A stretch of DNA of 64,000 nucleotides from Salipaludibacillus sp047795645 (GCF_047795645.1 NZ_CP181045.1:4402001-4466000), one strand, 5' to 3'; positions 7,405-15,692 are shown, counted from the stretch's first letter. A program made the numbers and translations. The notes: generated from the sequence alone by a model not told the origin.

Positions 7405-8988
7405 ATGACACAAATTCAAAATCCTATTTTACCAGGGTTTCATGCAGACCCTTCCATCTTAAGAGTCGGAGAAGATTATTATATTGCGACATCTACATTT
7501 GAGTGGTTTCCTGGCGTGAGGATCCATCATTCAAGGGATTTGAAAAATTGGCGGAATATTTCTAGTCCGTTAACTCGAAAATCACAGCTTGATATGAAAG
7601 GAAATATGAATTCTGGTGGCATTTGGGCTCCATGTCTCAGTTATAGTAATGGAACGTTCTACTTGATCTATACTGATGTGAAGCAGTGGCACGAAGCATA
7701 CAAAGATACCCATAACTATTTAGTAACTGCAGAAAATATTGAAGGACCTTGGTCAGAACCAATTTATTTAAATAGTAGTGGATTTGATCCGTCCCTATTT
7801 CACGATGATGATGGGCGGAAATGGTTTGTAAACATGATTTGGGATTATCGGAAAAAGAACCATTCGTTTGCAGGAGTTGTCCTGCAAGAATATTCGGAAG
7901 CGGAAAAGAAGCTTATCGGACCTGTGAAGAATATCTATAAAGGTAGTGATATTCAACTTACTGAAGCTCCTCACCTTTATAAAAGAAATGGATACTATTA
8001 TCTTCTTGTAGCAGAAGGTGGAACGCAATATGATCATGCCGCTACGATGGCTCGATCTAAAACAATTGATGGACTTTATGAAACGGATCCGGATTATCCA
8101 CTTCTTACATCGGCAGGTAAACCGGAACTAGAATTACAAAAAGCTGGCCATGGTAGCCTTGTAGAAACACAGAAGGGTGAATGGTATATTGCATACTTAA
8201 CGGGACGTCCGTTAAACGGAAAATACTGTACTCTTGGACGCGAAACAGCGATTCAACCTTGTGAATGGTCAGACGATCACTGGTTACGATTGAAGAATGG
8301 TGGGAATTCTCCGGACTTGATCGTTGAAGGACCGAACTTGCCAGAGCATCCATTTGAACCAGAGCCTGAAATAGATCGTTTCGACAGTAAAGAACTTTCC
8401 CATCATTGGAACACGTTAAGAATTCCAGCGGATCCGTCATGGTGTTCTTTGGAAGAGCGTCGAGGATTTTTACGGTTGCGAGGTATGGAATCTCTCTCTT
8501 CGGTTCATAGTCAAAGTCTTGTGGCTAGAAGGCAGCAGTCATTTCACTGCGAGTTCGAAACGAAAGTAGATTATGCTCCAGAGTACTTCCAACACATGGC
8601 AGGTCTAGTCGTTTACTACGATACGGAAGATCACGTCTATCTTCATGTGACCCGCGACGAAGATAAAGGAAAGTGCCTTCAGATCATCGAAACAACGAAT
8701 GGTAAGTATGATGAGATACTTGCCGAGCCTATTTCGGTTCGAAATGATGGCAGCATATATTTAAAAGGTGTAATCAATAAAGATAAATTGACACTTTTCT
8801 ATAAGGAAGATGAACAGGATCAGTGGGAGCAAATTGGATCGTCGCTTGATGTAACTCACATGTCCGATGACTCTGCTGAGAAAATTCGGTTCACGGGAAC
8901 TTTCATTGGTATGAGCACACAAGACTTAAGCGGAATGAAAAAAGCAGCTGATTTTGAATACTTTATCTATAAAGAAGATTCCTTTTAA
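7405..8988 (+). CDS. GH43 beta-xylosidase
   Basis: A 527-residue glycoside hydrolase family 43 enzyme, the usual length of Bacillus and Selenomonas beta-xylosidases. The catalytic triad is readable: base Asp15 (GFHADPSI), modulator Asp128 (SGFDPSLF) and acid Glu187 (LTEAPHLY). The five-blade propeller domain covers about residues 1-320 and the C-terminal beta-sandwich about 325-520. There is no signal peptide, so it should act in the cytoplasm on imported xylo-oligosaccharides or arabinoxylo-oligosaccharides. A GAAAGGA site precedes the ATG and a terminator follows at 9042. No transporter gene is visible beside it, so uptake must be encoded elsewhere. Confidence 0.93.
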   Translation: MTQIQNPILPGFHADPSILRVGEDYYIATSTFEWFPGVRIHHSRDLKNWRNISSPLTRKSQLDMKGNMNSGGIWAPCLSYSNGTFYLIYTDVKQWHEAYKDTHNYLVTAENIEGPWSEPIYLNSSGFDPSLFHDDDGRKWFVNMIWDYRKKNHSFAGVVLQEYSEAEKKLIGPVKNIYKGSDIQLTEAPHLYKRNGYYYLLVAEGGTQYDHAATMARSKTIDGLYETDPDYPLLTSAGKPELELQKAGHGSLVETQKGEWYIAYLTGRPLNGKYCTLGRETAIQPCEWSDDHWLRLKNGGNSPDLIVEGPNLPEHPFEPEPEIDRFDSKELSHHWNTLRIPADPSWCSLEERRGFLRLRGMESLSSVHSQSLVARRQQSFHCEFETKVDYAPEYFQHMAGLVVYYDTEDHVYLHVTRDEDKGKCLQIIETTNGKYDEILAEPISVRNDGSIYLKGVINKDKLTLFYKEDEQDQWEQIGSSLDVTHMSDDSAEKIRFTGTFIGMSTQDLSGMKKAADFEYFIYKEDSF

Positions 8989-9041
8989 TAAACATCCATC
9001 AAAGGAACAGTGAAAAGCATAAAATTCTCTAATAAATAATG

Positions 9042-9077
9042 AACAAACCTCTTAGCATATCGGAGGTTTGTTTTTTA
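9042..9077 (+). terminator. Rho-independent terminator after the xylosidase gene
   Basis: AACAAACCTC at 9042-9051 and GAGGTTTGTT at 9063-9072 form a 10-pair stem with an 11-base loop, followed by a T run. Confidence 0.8.
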
Positions 9078-9125
9078 GTTATATGTCTATTAATTCGATT
9101 TTACAATCGGATGCTGTTACCTCAT

Positions 9126-9233
9126 TTATTTCATACAAAAGAGAAATAGCGACCGATTAAAGGTGTCGATGGTTGCTTTTAACCTTTTATCATCTAATTG
9201 AATTTTCTCCGCTAGATCTAAAACAGTATCTGA
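9126..9233 (-). pseudogene. C-terminal scrap of an FAD flavoprotein (fumarate reductase/ketosteroid dehydrogenase type)
   Basis: The minus strand reads SDTVLDLAEKIQLDDKRLKA followed by TIDTFNRS. This resembles the segment 'adTleeLAekigvd...aLkaTverfN' that flavocytochrome c/fumarate reductase-type flavoproteins carry before their active-site region. The frame is closed by stops on both sides and no start or FAD motif remains. It appears to be a gene remnant in a decayed stretch next to the integrase. Confidence 0.45.
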
Positions 9234-9242
9234 TCTCAAAAA

Positions 9243-9281
9243 TCATCCGTGAATGAAAATGATTGTAGTAATAAGTTTCAT
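9243..9281 (-). pseudogene. Truncated start of the membrane-protein gene copy
   Basis: ATG at 9281 opens MKLITTIIFIHG and stops at 9243. The first codons and about 35 surrounding bases are nearly the same as the start of the partial gene at 1-242 (MKLTTRIIYF). It follows the integrase stop codon by 37 bases. This is the broken counterpart of the left-edge gene. Confidence 0.6.
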
Positions 9282-9318
9282 TAACAACTGCTCCAAATTA
9301 AATAAAGAATTATATGGA

Positions 9319-9918
9319 TTAACCTAAATTTGAGTTTAAATACACAGCCTGTTTTTGTTCTTCAGTGAAACCAATATATTTCAAAGTTGTGGAAGGAGAT
9401 GAATGGTTTAAAATATCTTGAAGTAAAACAATATCAACCCCATTTTTATAAGCATGATATCCAAAGGTTTTCCTCAGTGTGTGCGTACCAATTTCTCCAT
9501 AAATAATATTTCCATTTTCATTTCGCTGGACTAACCCAATGCTAAAAGCGGCATTATTTAAAATTCGATAGGCTTGGGTTCTAGAAATAGGTTGGTTCTT
9601 TCCTTTTCGACTTTTAAACAAGAAATCTTCCATCGCTGGGGCTGTTTGATTAATGTAAATTTGAGCTGTTTCTTTCACGATTCCCCCTAAGTAAAATCGT
9701 TTATGTTTCCCAGTCTTTTGTTCTTTTATCTTAACATATTCTTTAATAGATTCATTGTTTAAACAAATATCCTGAACACGGATTTTTAAGATGTCGCCTA
9801 TCCGTAAACCAACATTAATTCCAAAAATGAATAAAAACTCATTTCTAAGTGACTGTTTTTTTAATACTTTTCTAATTGCTTTAATTGTTTCTAGGTCTCG
9901 AATGGGATCTACGGAAAT
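9319..9918 (-). CDS. Tyrosine recombinase/integrase without a standard start codon
   Basis: The open frame runs from a TAA at 9945-9943 down to 9319, at most 207 codons, matching the roughly 190-residue small integrases of Bacillus. Visible catalytic residues are Arg in VGLRIGDIL, His-x-x-Arg in GTHTLRKTFGYHAY, a later His in LQDILNHSSP and Tyr in TLKYIGFT. The family-like N-terminus VDPIRDLETIKAI is present. However, no ATG, GTG or TTG lies in frame before 9678, so either ATT (9918) or ATC is used or the start codon has been lost. The site is marked at the ATT. A partly deleted, stop-ridden copy lies at 260-347. It may be inactive. Confidence 0.7.
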   Translation of the reverse strand: MSVDPIRDLETIKAIRKVLKKQSLRNEFLFIFGINVGLRIGDILKIRVQDICLNNESIKEYVKIKEQKTGKHKRFYLGGIVKETAQIYINQTAPAMEDFLFKSRKGKNQPISRTQAYRILNNAAFSIGLVQRNENGNIIYGEIGTHTLRKTFGYHAYKNGVDIVLLQDILNHSSPSTTLKYIGFTEEQKQAVYLNSNLG

Positions 9919-9997
9919 GATGGTGATTCGCCTACTTTCTTTTTATTACAATATATTTGGTTTATATATTACATGACAGAAGAGAAAAAGAAGCAAA

Positions 9998-10039
9998 AAT
10001 ACATTAAAAATCCTAGTTATATAGGATTCTTAATGTATT
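9998..10039. repeat. Near-perfect 42-base hairpin
   Basis: AATACATTAA at 9998 pairs with TTAATGTATT ending at 10039, and AATCCTA pairs with TAGGATT inside it. There is one mismatch and a 6-base loop, giving 17 of 18 paired positions. No T run follows on either strand. It may be a two-way terminator or the end of an old mobile element. Confidence 0.5.
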
Positions 10040-10293
10040 ATAAATGAACTTTGATGTATTCGCTAATTGACTATGTTTTTTTTCAATGAATGAAAAAACT
10101 ATGAACAAAGTTACGGCTTAATTCTACTAAATAATATAAATAATGGCAAATAAAAAGAAATTTTTACATAAAAAATAGTCTTTTAGACTAATATACTGTT
10201 CAATGTAATACAATTCATTTTTGATACATTCAAAATCTTTCATTTACAACAATATCGCAGTTCAAATTTAACTTTAAAGAAGGGGATAAAAAG
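10040..10293. other. AT-rich gene-free stretch before the HD-GYP gene
   Basis: Together with 9943-10039 this makes about 350 bases without a gene. The sequence is very AT-rich. Apart from the hairpin at 9998 and the AAGAAGGGG ribosome binding site at its right end, I see no clear promoter or structured element. Confidence 0.4.
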
Positions 10294-11148
10294 ATGATGA
10301 AAGCAAAAAATATTAAAACGGTATTTGATTTAACTAAAGCTGAAAATAGAGTAGAAGATTTCTTGTATATTATGTCTGATAAACGTTACGGATTAGCGAT
10401 TAAAAATGAGGACGAAGTTAAAAAAATTGCAGAAACTTTCTTTGAATTAATCAATATGGAACCAGTTAAAACGTTAATAAATGAATTAAAAAAGAAAGAT
10501 TACTATACGTATATTCATGTCGTTGATACGTTCATATTAGGGACGTTGTTTTCGAATCATCTTAATTTACCAAATCAATTAGCGTATGTTAAAGGATGTT
10601 TAATGCATGATATTGGAAAATTAAATATACCTTCTGACTTCCTTCAGTTTAATGGGCCTCTAAAAAAGAAACAATTTGAGGAAGTTAAGCTGCACACATT
10701 GGCAGGAGAAGATCTCTTAAATACATTTATTAATACAATGGAAGTCGCCTTTTTAGCTCGTGATCATCATGAAAGGTTAGATGGATCAGGCTATCCACAT
10801 GGTGTGACAGAAGAAAATTTAACGTTGGAAGCTAAAGCATTAATGATTATTGACGTCTATTCAGCAATGACGTTAGACAGGCCATACCGAGCTGCATTAA
10901 GTAGTGTCGAAGCATTGACGTTTCTCTTGGAGTCTGAAAATCAATTTGACCAGAAGTGTGTGAAAAAGTTTTTAGAAATGCTACATATATTCCCTGTAAA
11001 CTCCACAGTTCGACTTTCCAACAAACAACTAGCACGAGTGGTCCATGTTCCTTCTTCCCAACCCTATTTGCCGGATGTAGAGATATTAGAAACAGAAGCT
11101 ATTGTGAAACTCAGAGAAGAAGTACTTGCTATAGAAAGTTTTTATTAA
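10294..11148 (+). CDS. HD-GYP domain protein, possible cyclic-di-GMP phosphodiesterase
   Basis: A 284-residue stand-alone HD-GYP protein. The His-Asp pair lies at 105-106 (LMHDIGKL), with a further His at about 134 (KLHTLAGE) and the DHHERLDGSGYPHG signature at 157-170, all metal-binding or catalytic elements of the family. There is no membrane segment and no recognised sensor domain in the roughly 70 N-terminal residues. HD-GYP proteins usually hydrolyse cyclic-di-GMP. Whether this one does is not shown by the sequence. It appears to be transcribed alone. Confidence 0.88.
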   Translation: MMKAKNIKTVFDLTKAENRVEDFLYIMSDKRYGLAIKNEDEVKKIAETFFELINMEPVKTLINELKKKDYYTYIHVVDTFILGTLFSNHLNLPNQLAYVKGCLMHDIGKLNIPSDFLQFNGPLKKKQFEEVKLHTLAGEDLLNTFINTMEVAFLARDHHERLDGSGYPHGVTEENLTLEAKALMIIDVYSAMTLDRPYRAALSSVEALTFLLESENQFDQKCVKKFLEMLHIFPVNSTVRLSNKQLARVVHVPSSQPYLPDVEILETEAIVKLREEVLAIESFY

Positions 11149-11479
11149 TATAACAGATAGATATATAGAATGACTGTTTATTTAGCCGTTGTAAATAATG
11201 AACGTAGTCAATGGCTAAATAACTGCTTCCCTCCTCCACTTTCTAGTTATAACCTCTCTAAATCTTATTATCTCAATTATTAACTTCCAGAACTTGAATA
11301 TTGGCTTCCATCATTATTAAATTCACTCGGTTGAAATTATGACTCTAATTACATCAATTCCCTTAAAAACTATCCTTTTTCAAATAAACCTCTTACGATA
11401 GAAGAATTAAGAAAGTTTTAGAATCGACTGTAACATTTTTGAGATTGGTTCGTTCTAAAGAGGAGAGGAGGTTCAGAGA
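11149..11479. other. Gene-free stretch between HD-GYP and sigma factor genes
   Basis: An inverted repeat TTATTTAGCC (11178-11187) / GGCTAAATAA (11213-11222) has a 25-base spacer. Downstream there is AT-rich sequence with no convincing gene. The GAGGAGAGGAGG site at the right end belongs to the sigma factor gene. Confidence 0.4.
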
Positions 11480-12046
11480 GTGGGGAAACAGACTAAAAAG
11501 CTAGAAGATATTTATTTAACTCATGCGAAATCTTTATATTATTATTTGTTGCAACTCTCTGGATCTCCTGAAGTAGCAGAAGATTTGCTACAAGATACCT
11601 TTGTGAAAGCGACGATATCATTGGATTTTTATAAAAATGAAGAAGTAAAAAGTTGGTTATTTAAAGTCGCGCGGCACGCGTATTTCGATTACTGGCGAAA
11701 GCGGAAACGTTGGGAATGGGTGCCTTTTGTTGAATTAGTTCATATCAAGGAGCAAGTATTTCATCCATACGAAACACCAGAATCATATGTGATCGAAAAA
11801 GAAAGTAGCGAACATATACAGAAAATATATGGTTTAATGCCTGAAAACTATCGAACCATTTTGTTTCTAAGAGACGAAGAAGAATTTACTTATAAACAAC
11901 TAGCTGAGACATTGGAGCTTTCAGATAACCAGGTGAAGGTGACATTACACAGGGCGAGAAAACGATTTAACGAGCTTGTTCCATTGTATTTTTCAGAGAA
12001 CATAAAGATGGGAGAGAGTGACGATGACGGAGAAGTGGACAGATAA
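11480..12046 (+). CDS. ECF RNA polymerase sigma factor
   Basis: A 188-residue group-4 sigma factor. Region 2 is at about 10-75 (core-binding and promoter-melting segment EDLLQDTFVKA...WLFKVARHAYFDYWRKRKR). Region 4 is at about 125-175 (YKQLAETLELSDNQVKVTLHRARKRF), a helix-turn-helix for the -35 element. The GTG start follows GAGGAGAGGAGG. The next gene overlaps its end and encodes the expected anti-sigma factor, so the two form a stress- or envelope-responsive pair. The specific Bacillus orthologue cannot be named from sequence alone. Confidence 0.93.
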   Translation: MGKQTKKLEDIYLTHAKSLYYYLLQLSGSPEVAEDLLQDTFVKATISLDFYKNEEVKSWLFKVARHAYFDYWRKRKRWEWVPFVELVHIKEQVFHPYETPESYVIEKESSEHIQKIYGLMPENYRTILFLRDEEEFTYKQLAETLELSDNQVKVTLHRARKRFNELVPLYFSENIKMGESDDDGEVDR

Positions 12047-13025
12047 AACGGGAATGAAGGCATTAAGACGTTATCGGTTTACATTAACACTGAAAATTAT
12101 TCGTATACTACTGATTATTTTATTTACTGGCGTGATCTACCAAATGGTTTTACAAATTTCATATTCAGAAACAGACAATCAAGAAAAGCTACAAACGTAT
12201 GCTCAGTTGTCAGCTGAATGGACAATGCCGGGAGTCAGGGTTGACAGGTTTGGTGGTACACTGGGTGATATTTCTGCGTTTTTTACAGAAAGAACGTCGA
12301 TCGATTTGAAAAAGAGAGTCGGGAGTGACGATAAGCGTATCGGAACAAGAGAGATTGTAAAGCCTCTAGTTAAATCATTTACTCATTTGTATGATGATAT
12401 TACCGATCCAGATGTATATGCAGATTATCAATTTTACTTACCTTATGATCCTCGAAATGAACGCAGTCTTTCTGCATCAAAGGAAGATGGCGTTTGGGAT
12501 ACACTTGAGACGCTTCATGAAGGTACTGTAGCGGAAATGGCCTTTTCATTTGATGACTACTATCGTCCGGAGGAAATAATGGAATTCCTCGATGATTATG
12601 ATTTGACGGTATCCTGGTTACCGTTATTTATGGGAGAGTTGCAAAATTTTGAGTCTGGTTCGGGTGGCAGTGAAGATACACTTTCGGTTGATCCGTGGGG
12701 ACTATCGAGTGGACAATATTTTGATGAAAAATGGCGTAATAATGCAACGAGCTTTCTTTCTCTGGAAAACATTGACGAAGTTGAATCACAGATGATAGCA
12801 AATATGAAGCTTCTTTATGAAGAGGATGATACTTTGGCGGAGGCAATGTTTCAGATGCCTCATTTCGAGGAGCGGATTGAATTTTTGGAGGAAGATGGAT
12901 TTAAAGTCTACGGTGCTGTTGTGACAGGTCCAACGAAAGAATTGTTGACGTTGCAAGAAGAGAAAATCATCCGAGGCGAGCAGTTAGGATATATCACGTA
13001 CTGGAACTGGTCACAGACTGATTAA
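12024..13025 (+). CDS. Membrane anti-sigma factor (Sigma_reg_N/Sigma_reg_C type)
   Basis: A 333-residue protein with a short cytoplasmic N-terminus, one membrane segment at about residues 20-42 (IIRILLIILFTGVIYQMVL) and a long extracytoplasmic part. This matches the sigma-factor-regulator N- and C-terminal domain proteins found beside Bacillus ECF sigma genes. ATG at 12024 is preferred over GTG at 12018 because the GGGAGAG site would be too close to the latter. The gene overlaps the sigma gene by 23 bases, which implies translational coupling. The signal it senses is unknown. Confidence 0.8.
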   Translation: MTEKWTDKTGMKALRRYRFTLTLKIIRILLIILFTGVIYQMVLQISYSETDNQEKLQTYAQLSAEWTMPGVRVDRFGGTLGDISAFFTERTSIDLKKRVGSDDKRIGTREIVKPLVKSFTHLYDDITDPDVYADYQFYLPYDPRNERSLSASKEDGVWDTLETLHEGTVAEMAFSFDDYYRPEEIMEFLDDYDLTVSWLPLFMGELQNFESGSGGSEDTLSVDPWGLSSGQYFDEKWRNNATSFLSLENIDEVESQMIANMKLLYEEDDTLAEAMFQMPHFEERIEFLEEDGFKVYGAVVTGPTKELLTLQEEKIIRGEQLGYITYWNWSQTD

Positions 13026-13071
13026 ACTGAGTTTTATCAAAAGTATCTTATAAATAAAGGAGCGTGATAGT

Positions 13072-13173
13072 ATGTTAACATCTGTAAACTGGCCGGTTAT
13101 TATCATTCTTATTTTGATGATGGTCTTGTTAATTGGAGGCGTATCATTTTTAATTCGTCGAAGCCAAAAGTAG
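13072..13173 (+). CDS. Small single-pass membrane protein, 33 residues
   Basis: AAAGGAG at 13057-13063 precedes ATG at 13072. The peptide begins MLTSVNWPV, continues with a membrane segment (IIILILMMVLLIGGVSFLI) and ends RRSQK, giving a positive C-terminus. It lies 46 bases after the anti-sigma gene and before a terminator, so it is probably the third cistron of the sigma operon. The function is unknown. Confidence 0.6.
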   Translation: MLTSVNWPVIIILILMMVLLIGGVSFLIRRSQK

Positions 13174-13203
13174 CTAATAGAGTTCAAGTTCTAAAAAACG
13201 AAT

Positions 13204-13244
13204 CGCATGCTGTTACTCTCATTGTGACAGTTATGCGTTTTTTG
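13204..13244 (+). terminator. Terminator of the sigma factor operon
   Basis: CGCATGCTGT at 13204-13213 faces ACAGTTATGCG at 13227-13237, pairing CGCAT/ATGCG and CTGT/ACAG, followed by a run of seven T. Confidence 0.75.
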
Positions 13245-13347
13245 TTTGCTATTTTCTCCTCACAGATGGATGAAGTATGCACTAGCAATCTAGTAATAAA
13301 ATAAGGCATAATAGATATCAGCACCGATGATTATAGGAGGACTAGTT

Positions 13348-14100
13348 GTGAAAGCAATGTCGTTTGAAAAGATTCATATACTTGGAGATACTGTTGCGGA
13401 AACAGATTTGTATAAACAACATCATTTCCCAGAAATGCTCGTTATGTATGATAGTAATTATATTCAGTTCAAGAGGCTTCCATCGTTGAAAGAATTTATT
13501 GAAGCGGAAACATATTTGCAGAACTTTCATGCTAGATATGAGCAAAATCATGTGAAGTTTTATTTTCCGGAGAATGAAAAGCTTACGGAAGAGTTAGATA
13601 ACTATCTAAATAAAACTGGTTATGATATTGGTTTTATGGAATTATATAGTATACAAGCGAGCGAATTTCCTGAAATAAAACATCATCGAGATATTGAAGT
13701 TGAGGTCGTTACAGAAAAAAACATTGACGAATTTCTTACGATAAATTATCAACAGAGTTTAGATTTCGGGAAAAAGTTTGCTAAACAAAAGAGAAAACTT
13801 ATTCAACGGCAATTTAATGATCCTAGTTACTTACAGTTATTGGCTTATTATAAAGGAATACCTGCAGGTGTGGTCCATGTAATTGTTTCTGATGAAACAG
13901 CTGAAATTGACAATTTGACCGTGGAGGAATCCTTCCAAAAAAATGGCGTAGGCAGCGCTCTGCAAAAAAAGGTGATGGACACGTTTCCTAATAAAACGAT
14001 TATTTTAATTGCTGATGGAGAGGACACAGCGAGAAATATGTATAAGAAACAAAATTATCAGTACTGGGGCTATAGATTTGAAGCGTTAGAAACCTTTTGA
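13348..14100 (+). CDS. GNAT-family N-acetyltransferase
   Basis: About 250 residues. The C-terminal half has the GNAT acetyl-CoA fold: a strand pair around GIPAGVVHVIVSDETAEIDNLTV, then the pyrophosphate-binding loop SFQKNGVGSALQKKV, and a final NMYKKQNYQYWGYRFEAL segment. The N-terminal half is divergent and may be a second GNAT-like domain. GTG at 13348 is chosen because AGGAGG (13335-13340) lies seven bases before it and would fall inside the gene if the upstream ATG were used. Substrate unknown. Confidence 0.82.
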   Translation: MKAMSFEKIHILGDTVAETDLYKQHHFPEMLVMYDSNYIQFKRLPSLKEFIEAETYLQNFHARYEQNHVKFYFPENEKLTEELDNYLNKTGYDIGFMELYSIQASEFPEIKHHRDIEVEVVTEKNIDEFLTINYQQSLDFGKKFAKQKRKLIQRQFNDPSYLQLLAYYKGIPAGVVHVIVSDETAEIDNLTVEESFQKNGVGSALQKKVMDTFPNKTIILIADGEDTARNMYKKQNYQYWGYRFEALETF

Positions 14101-14294
14101 TGTATTCATGGGATGAGGGTTACTTAATAATAGGCTATCCCAAAAATACAGTAAGGAATTTCATGGTTACTCCCTGTAATTTGAGCAGTTAGCGAGAAAG
14201 AGTTGGATTTGGACTGCTTGAGAGGGGTTGTCTTTAGCAATTTACGAGCCAGATTCCCATTATACTCTAGAAGAGAATGCAAAATGGACGCCTA

Positions 14295-15692
14295 CTAAAC
14301 AAACTCAGTAGGGTCAAGTGCCTTCTCAACTTCATCAGTGAGGAGTCCTTGCTCTTGAAGAACTTGCTTTAAAGTTTTGTTCTGATCATCCGCTTGCAAG
14401 CCGATTTCTGAAGCAAGATCATAACCAATTTTAGGATTTAACCCTGTTACCAATGATAGACTGGCATGCATCCAGTTATTGCATATCTCTTCATTGGCTT
14501 CAATGCCTCTAATACACTGGCCTACAAGCGTTTCGACTGCGTTTGACATGATCTCTATCGATTCAAGTAATGTATGAGCGATCAGAGGCATTAAGATATT
14601 AATTTCTAATTCGCTCCAAGTACCAGCAGCGGAAACTGTCGCTTCATAACCAATCACTTGCAAACAAACCATATGCGTCATCTCAAGGATCGCAGGATTG
14701 ACTTTTCCTGGCATGATCGTTGAACCAGGTTGAACAGGAGGTAGGCTTATCTCATTTAAACCTGTTCGCGGGCCAGAGCTAAGTAACCTTAAATCGCTTG
14801 TGATTTTAATTAAATGTACGGCTAACTCTTTTAGAGCAGACATTACGTGAATCGCAGCATTTCTGTTTTGCATAAAACTAAACATGTTAGCAGGTTGTTT
14901 GAAAGGAAGGTTTGTCCGTCTACTTATTTCAGCTACAACTTTTTCGGGATAATCGGGATGGGTGTTGATGATTGTTCCGATTGCATTTCCACCTATCCCC
15001 AATTCATAAAGTGGATCCAATGTTGCCTGAATATGAGAGTAAGCAGATTCAATCGTTCCTGCATATCCGGAAAATTCTTGTCCCAATCTCATAGGTACAC
15101 CATCGTGCAAATGTGTGCGGCTAGCTTTTAGAATCGGCATAAACTCGTTTGCTTTCTTTTCAAGCTCTTGCTGTAAGTCGAAAATAGTAGGAAGTAATCT
15201 GTTCACGATGTTCTCGACTGCTGCAATATGCAATGATGATGGGAAGGTATCATTGGTTGACTGTGATTTATTGACATCGTCATTTGGATGGACGCGATAT
15301 GTACCAATCGACTGCTCAGATGATTGTTGCAAAAATTCTGTCGCCCTGTTTCCGATGACTTCATTTGCATTCATATTTTGTGACGTTCCAGCTCCTGCTT
15401 GATAAATATCGACAACAAACTGGTCATCCCATTTTCCATAAATAATTTCTTCAGAAGCGTCGATGATTGCTTGACCAATATTGGTAGGTAATTGACCTAA
15501 TTGCATGTTGATTGATGCGGCAGAAGCCTTAATAATTCCTTGTGCGCGAATAAATGATCGAGGAAGTTTCCTGCCACTGATTTGGAAATTGCCAACAGCT
15601 CGTTGCGTTTGAGAACCAAAATACGCTGAAGCAGGTACAAGGATATCACCTAATGCGTCTTTTTCAGTTCTATAGTGGTTATCGGAAGGCAT
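14295..15692 (-). CDS. Fumarase/aspartase superfamily lyase (class II fumarase-like)
   Basis: A 465-residue enzyme with the superfamily signature loop GSTIMPGKVNP at 323-333, the ASRTHLHDGVP segment at 190-200 and NDDVNKSQSTNDTFP near 138-151. The last is closer to class II fumarases than to aspartases. After the signature loop the sequence (AGTWSELEINILMP) is typical of neither FumC (HFELNVFKP) nor AspA (QFELNVMEP), so the substrate is uncertain. ATG at 15692 is used because AAGGAG lies nine bases upstream. It appears monocistronic. The 289 bases between it and the MerR gene hold nothing I recognise. Confidence 0.85.
   Translation of the reverse strand: MPSDNHYRTEKDALGDILVPASAYFGSQTQRAVGNFQISGRKLPRSFIRAQGIIKASAASINMQLGQLPTNIGQAIIDASEEIIYGKWDDQFVVDIYQAGAGTSQNMNANEVIGNRATEFLQQSSEQSIGTYRVHPNDDVNKSQSTNDTFPSSLHIAAVENIVNRLLPTIFDLQQELEKKANEFMPILKASRTHLHDGVPMRLGQEFSGYAGTIESAYSHIQATLDPLYELGIGGNAIGTIINTHPDYPEKVVAEISRRTNLPFKQPANMFSFMQNRNAAIHVMSALKELAVHLIKITSDLRLLSSGPRTGLNEISLPPVQPGSTIMPGKVNPAILEMTHMVCLQVIGYEATVSAAGTWSELEINILMPLIAHTLLESIEIMSNAVETLVGQCIRGIEANEEICNNWMHASLSLVTGLNPKIGYDLASEIGLQADDQNKTLKQVLQEQGLLTDEVEKALDPTEFV

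Noticed and set aside
9791..9976. 61-residue plus-strand frame over the integrase
   Set aside because: It is antisense to the integrase N-terminal half, whose protein similarity is clear.
11270..11421. Frame fragments ending NKPLTIEELRKF that looked like a gene remnant
   Set aside because: The frame is broken by several stops within 150 bases and the match to any family is too short to defend.
12628..12846. 72-residue frame antisense to the anti-sigma gene
   Set aside because: It is a shadow frame without ribosome binding site or family features.
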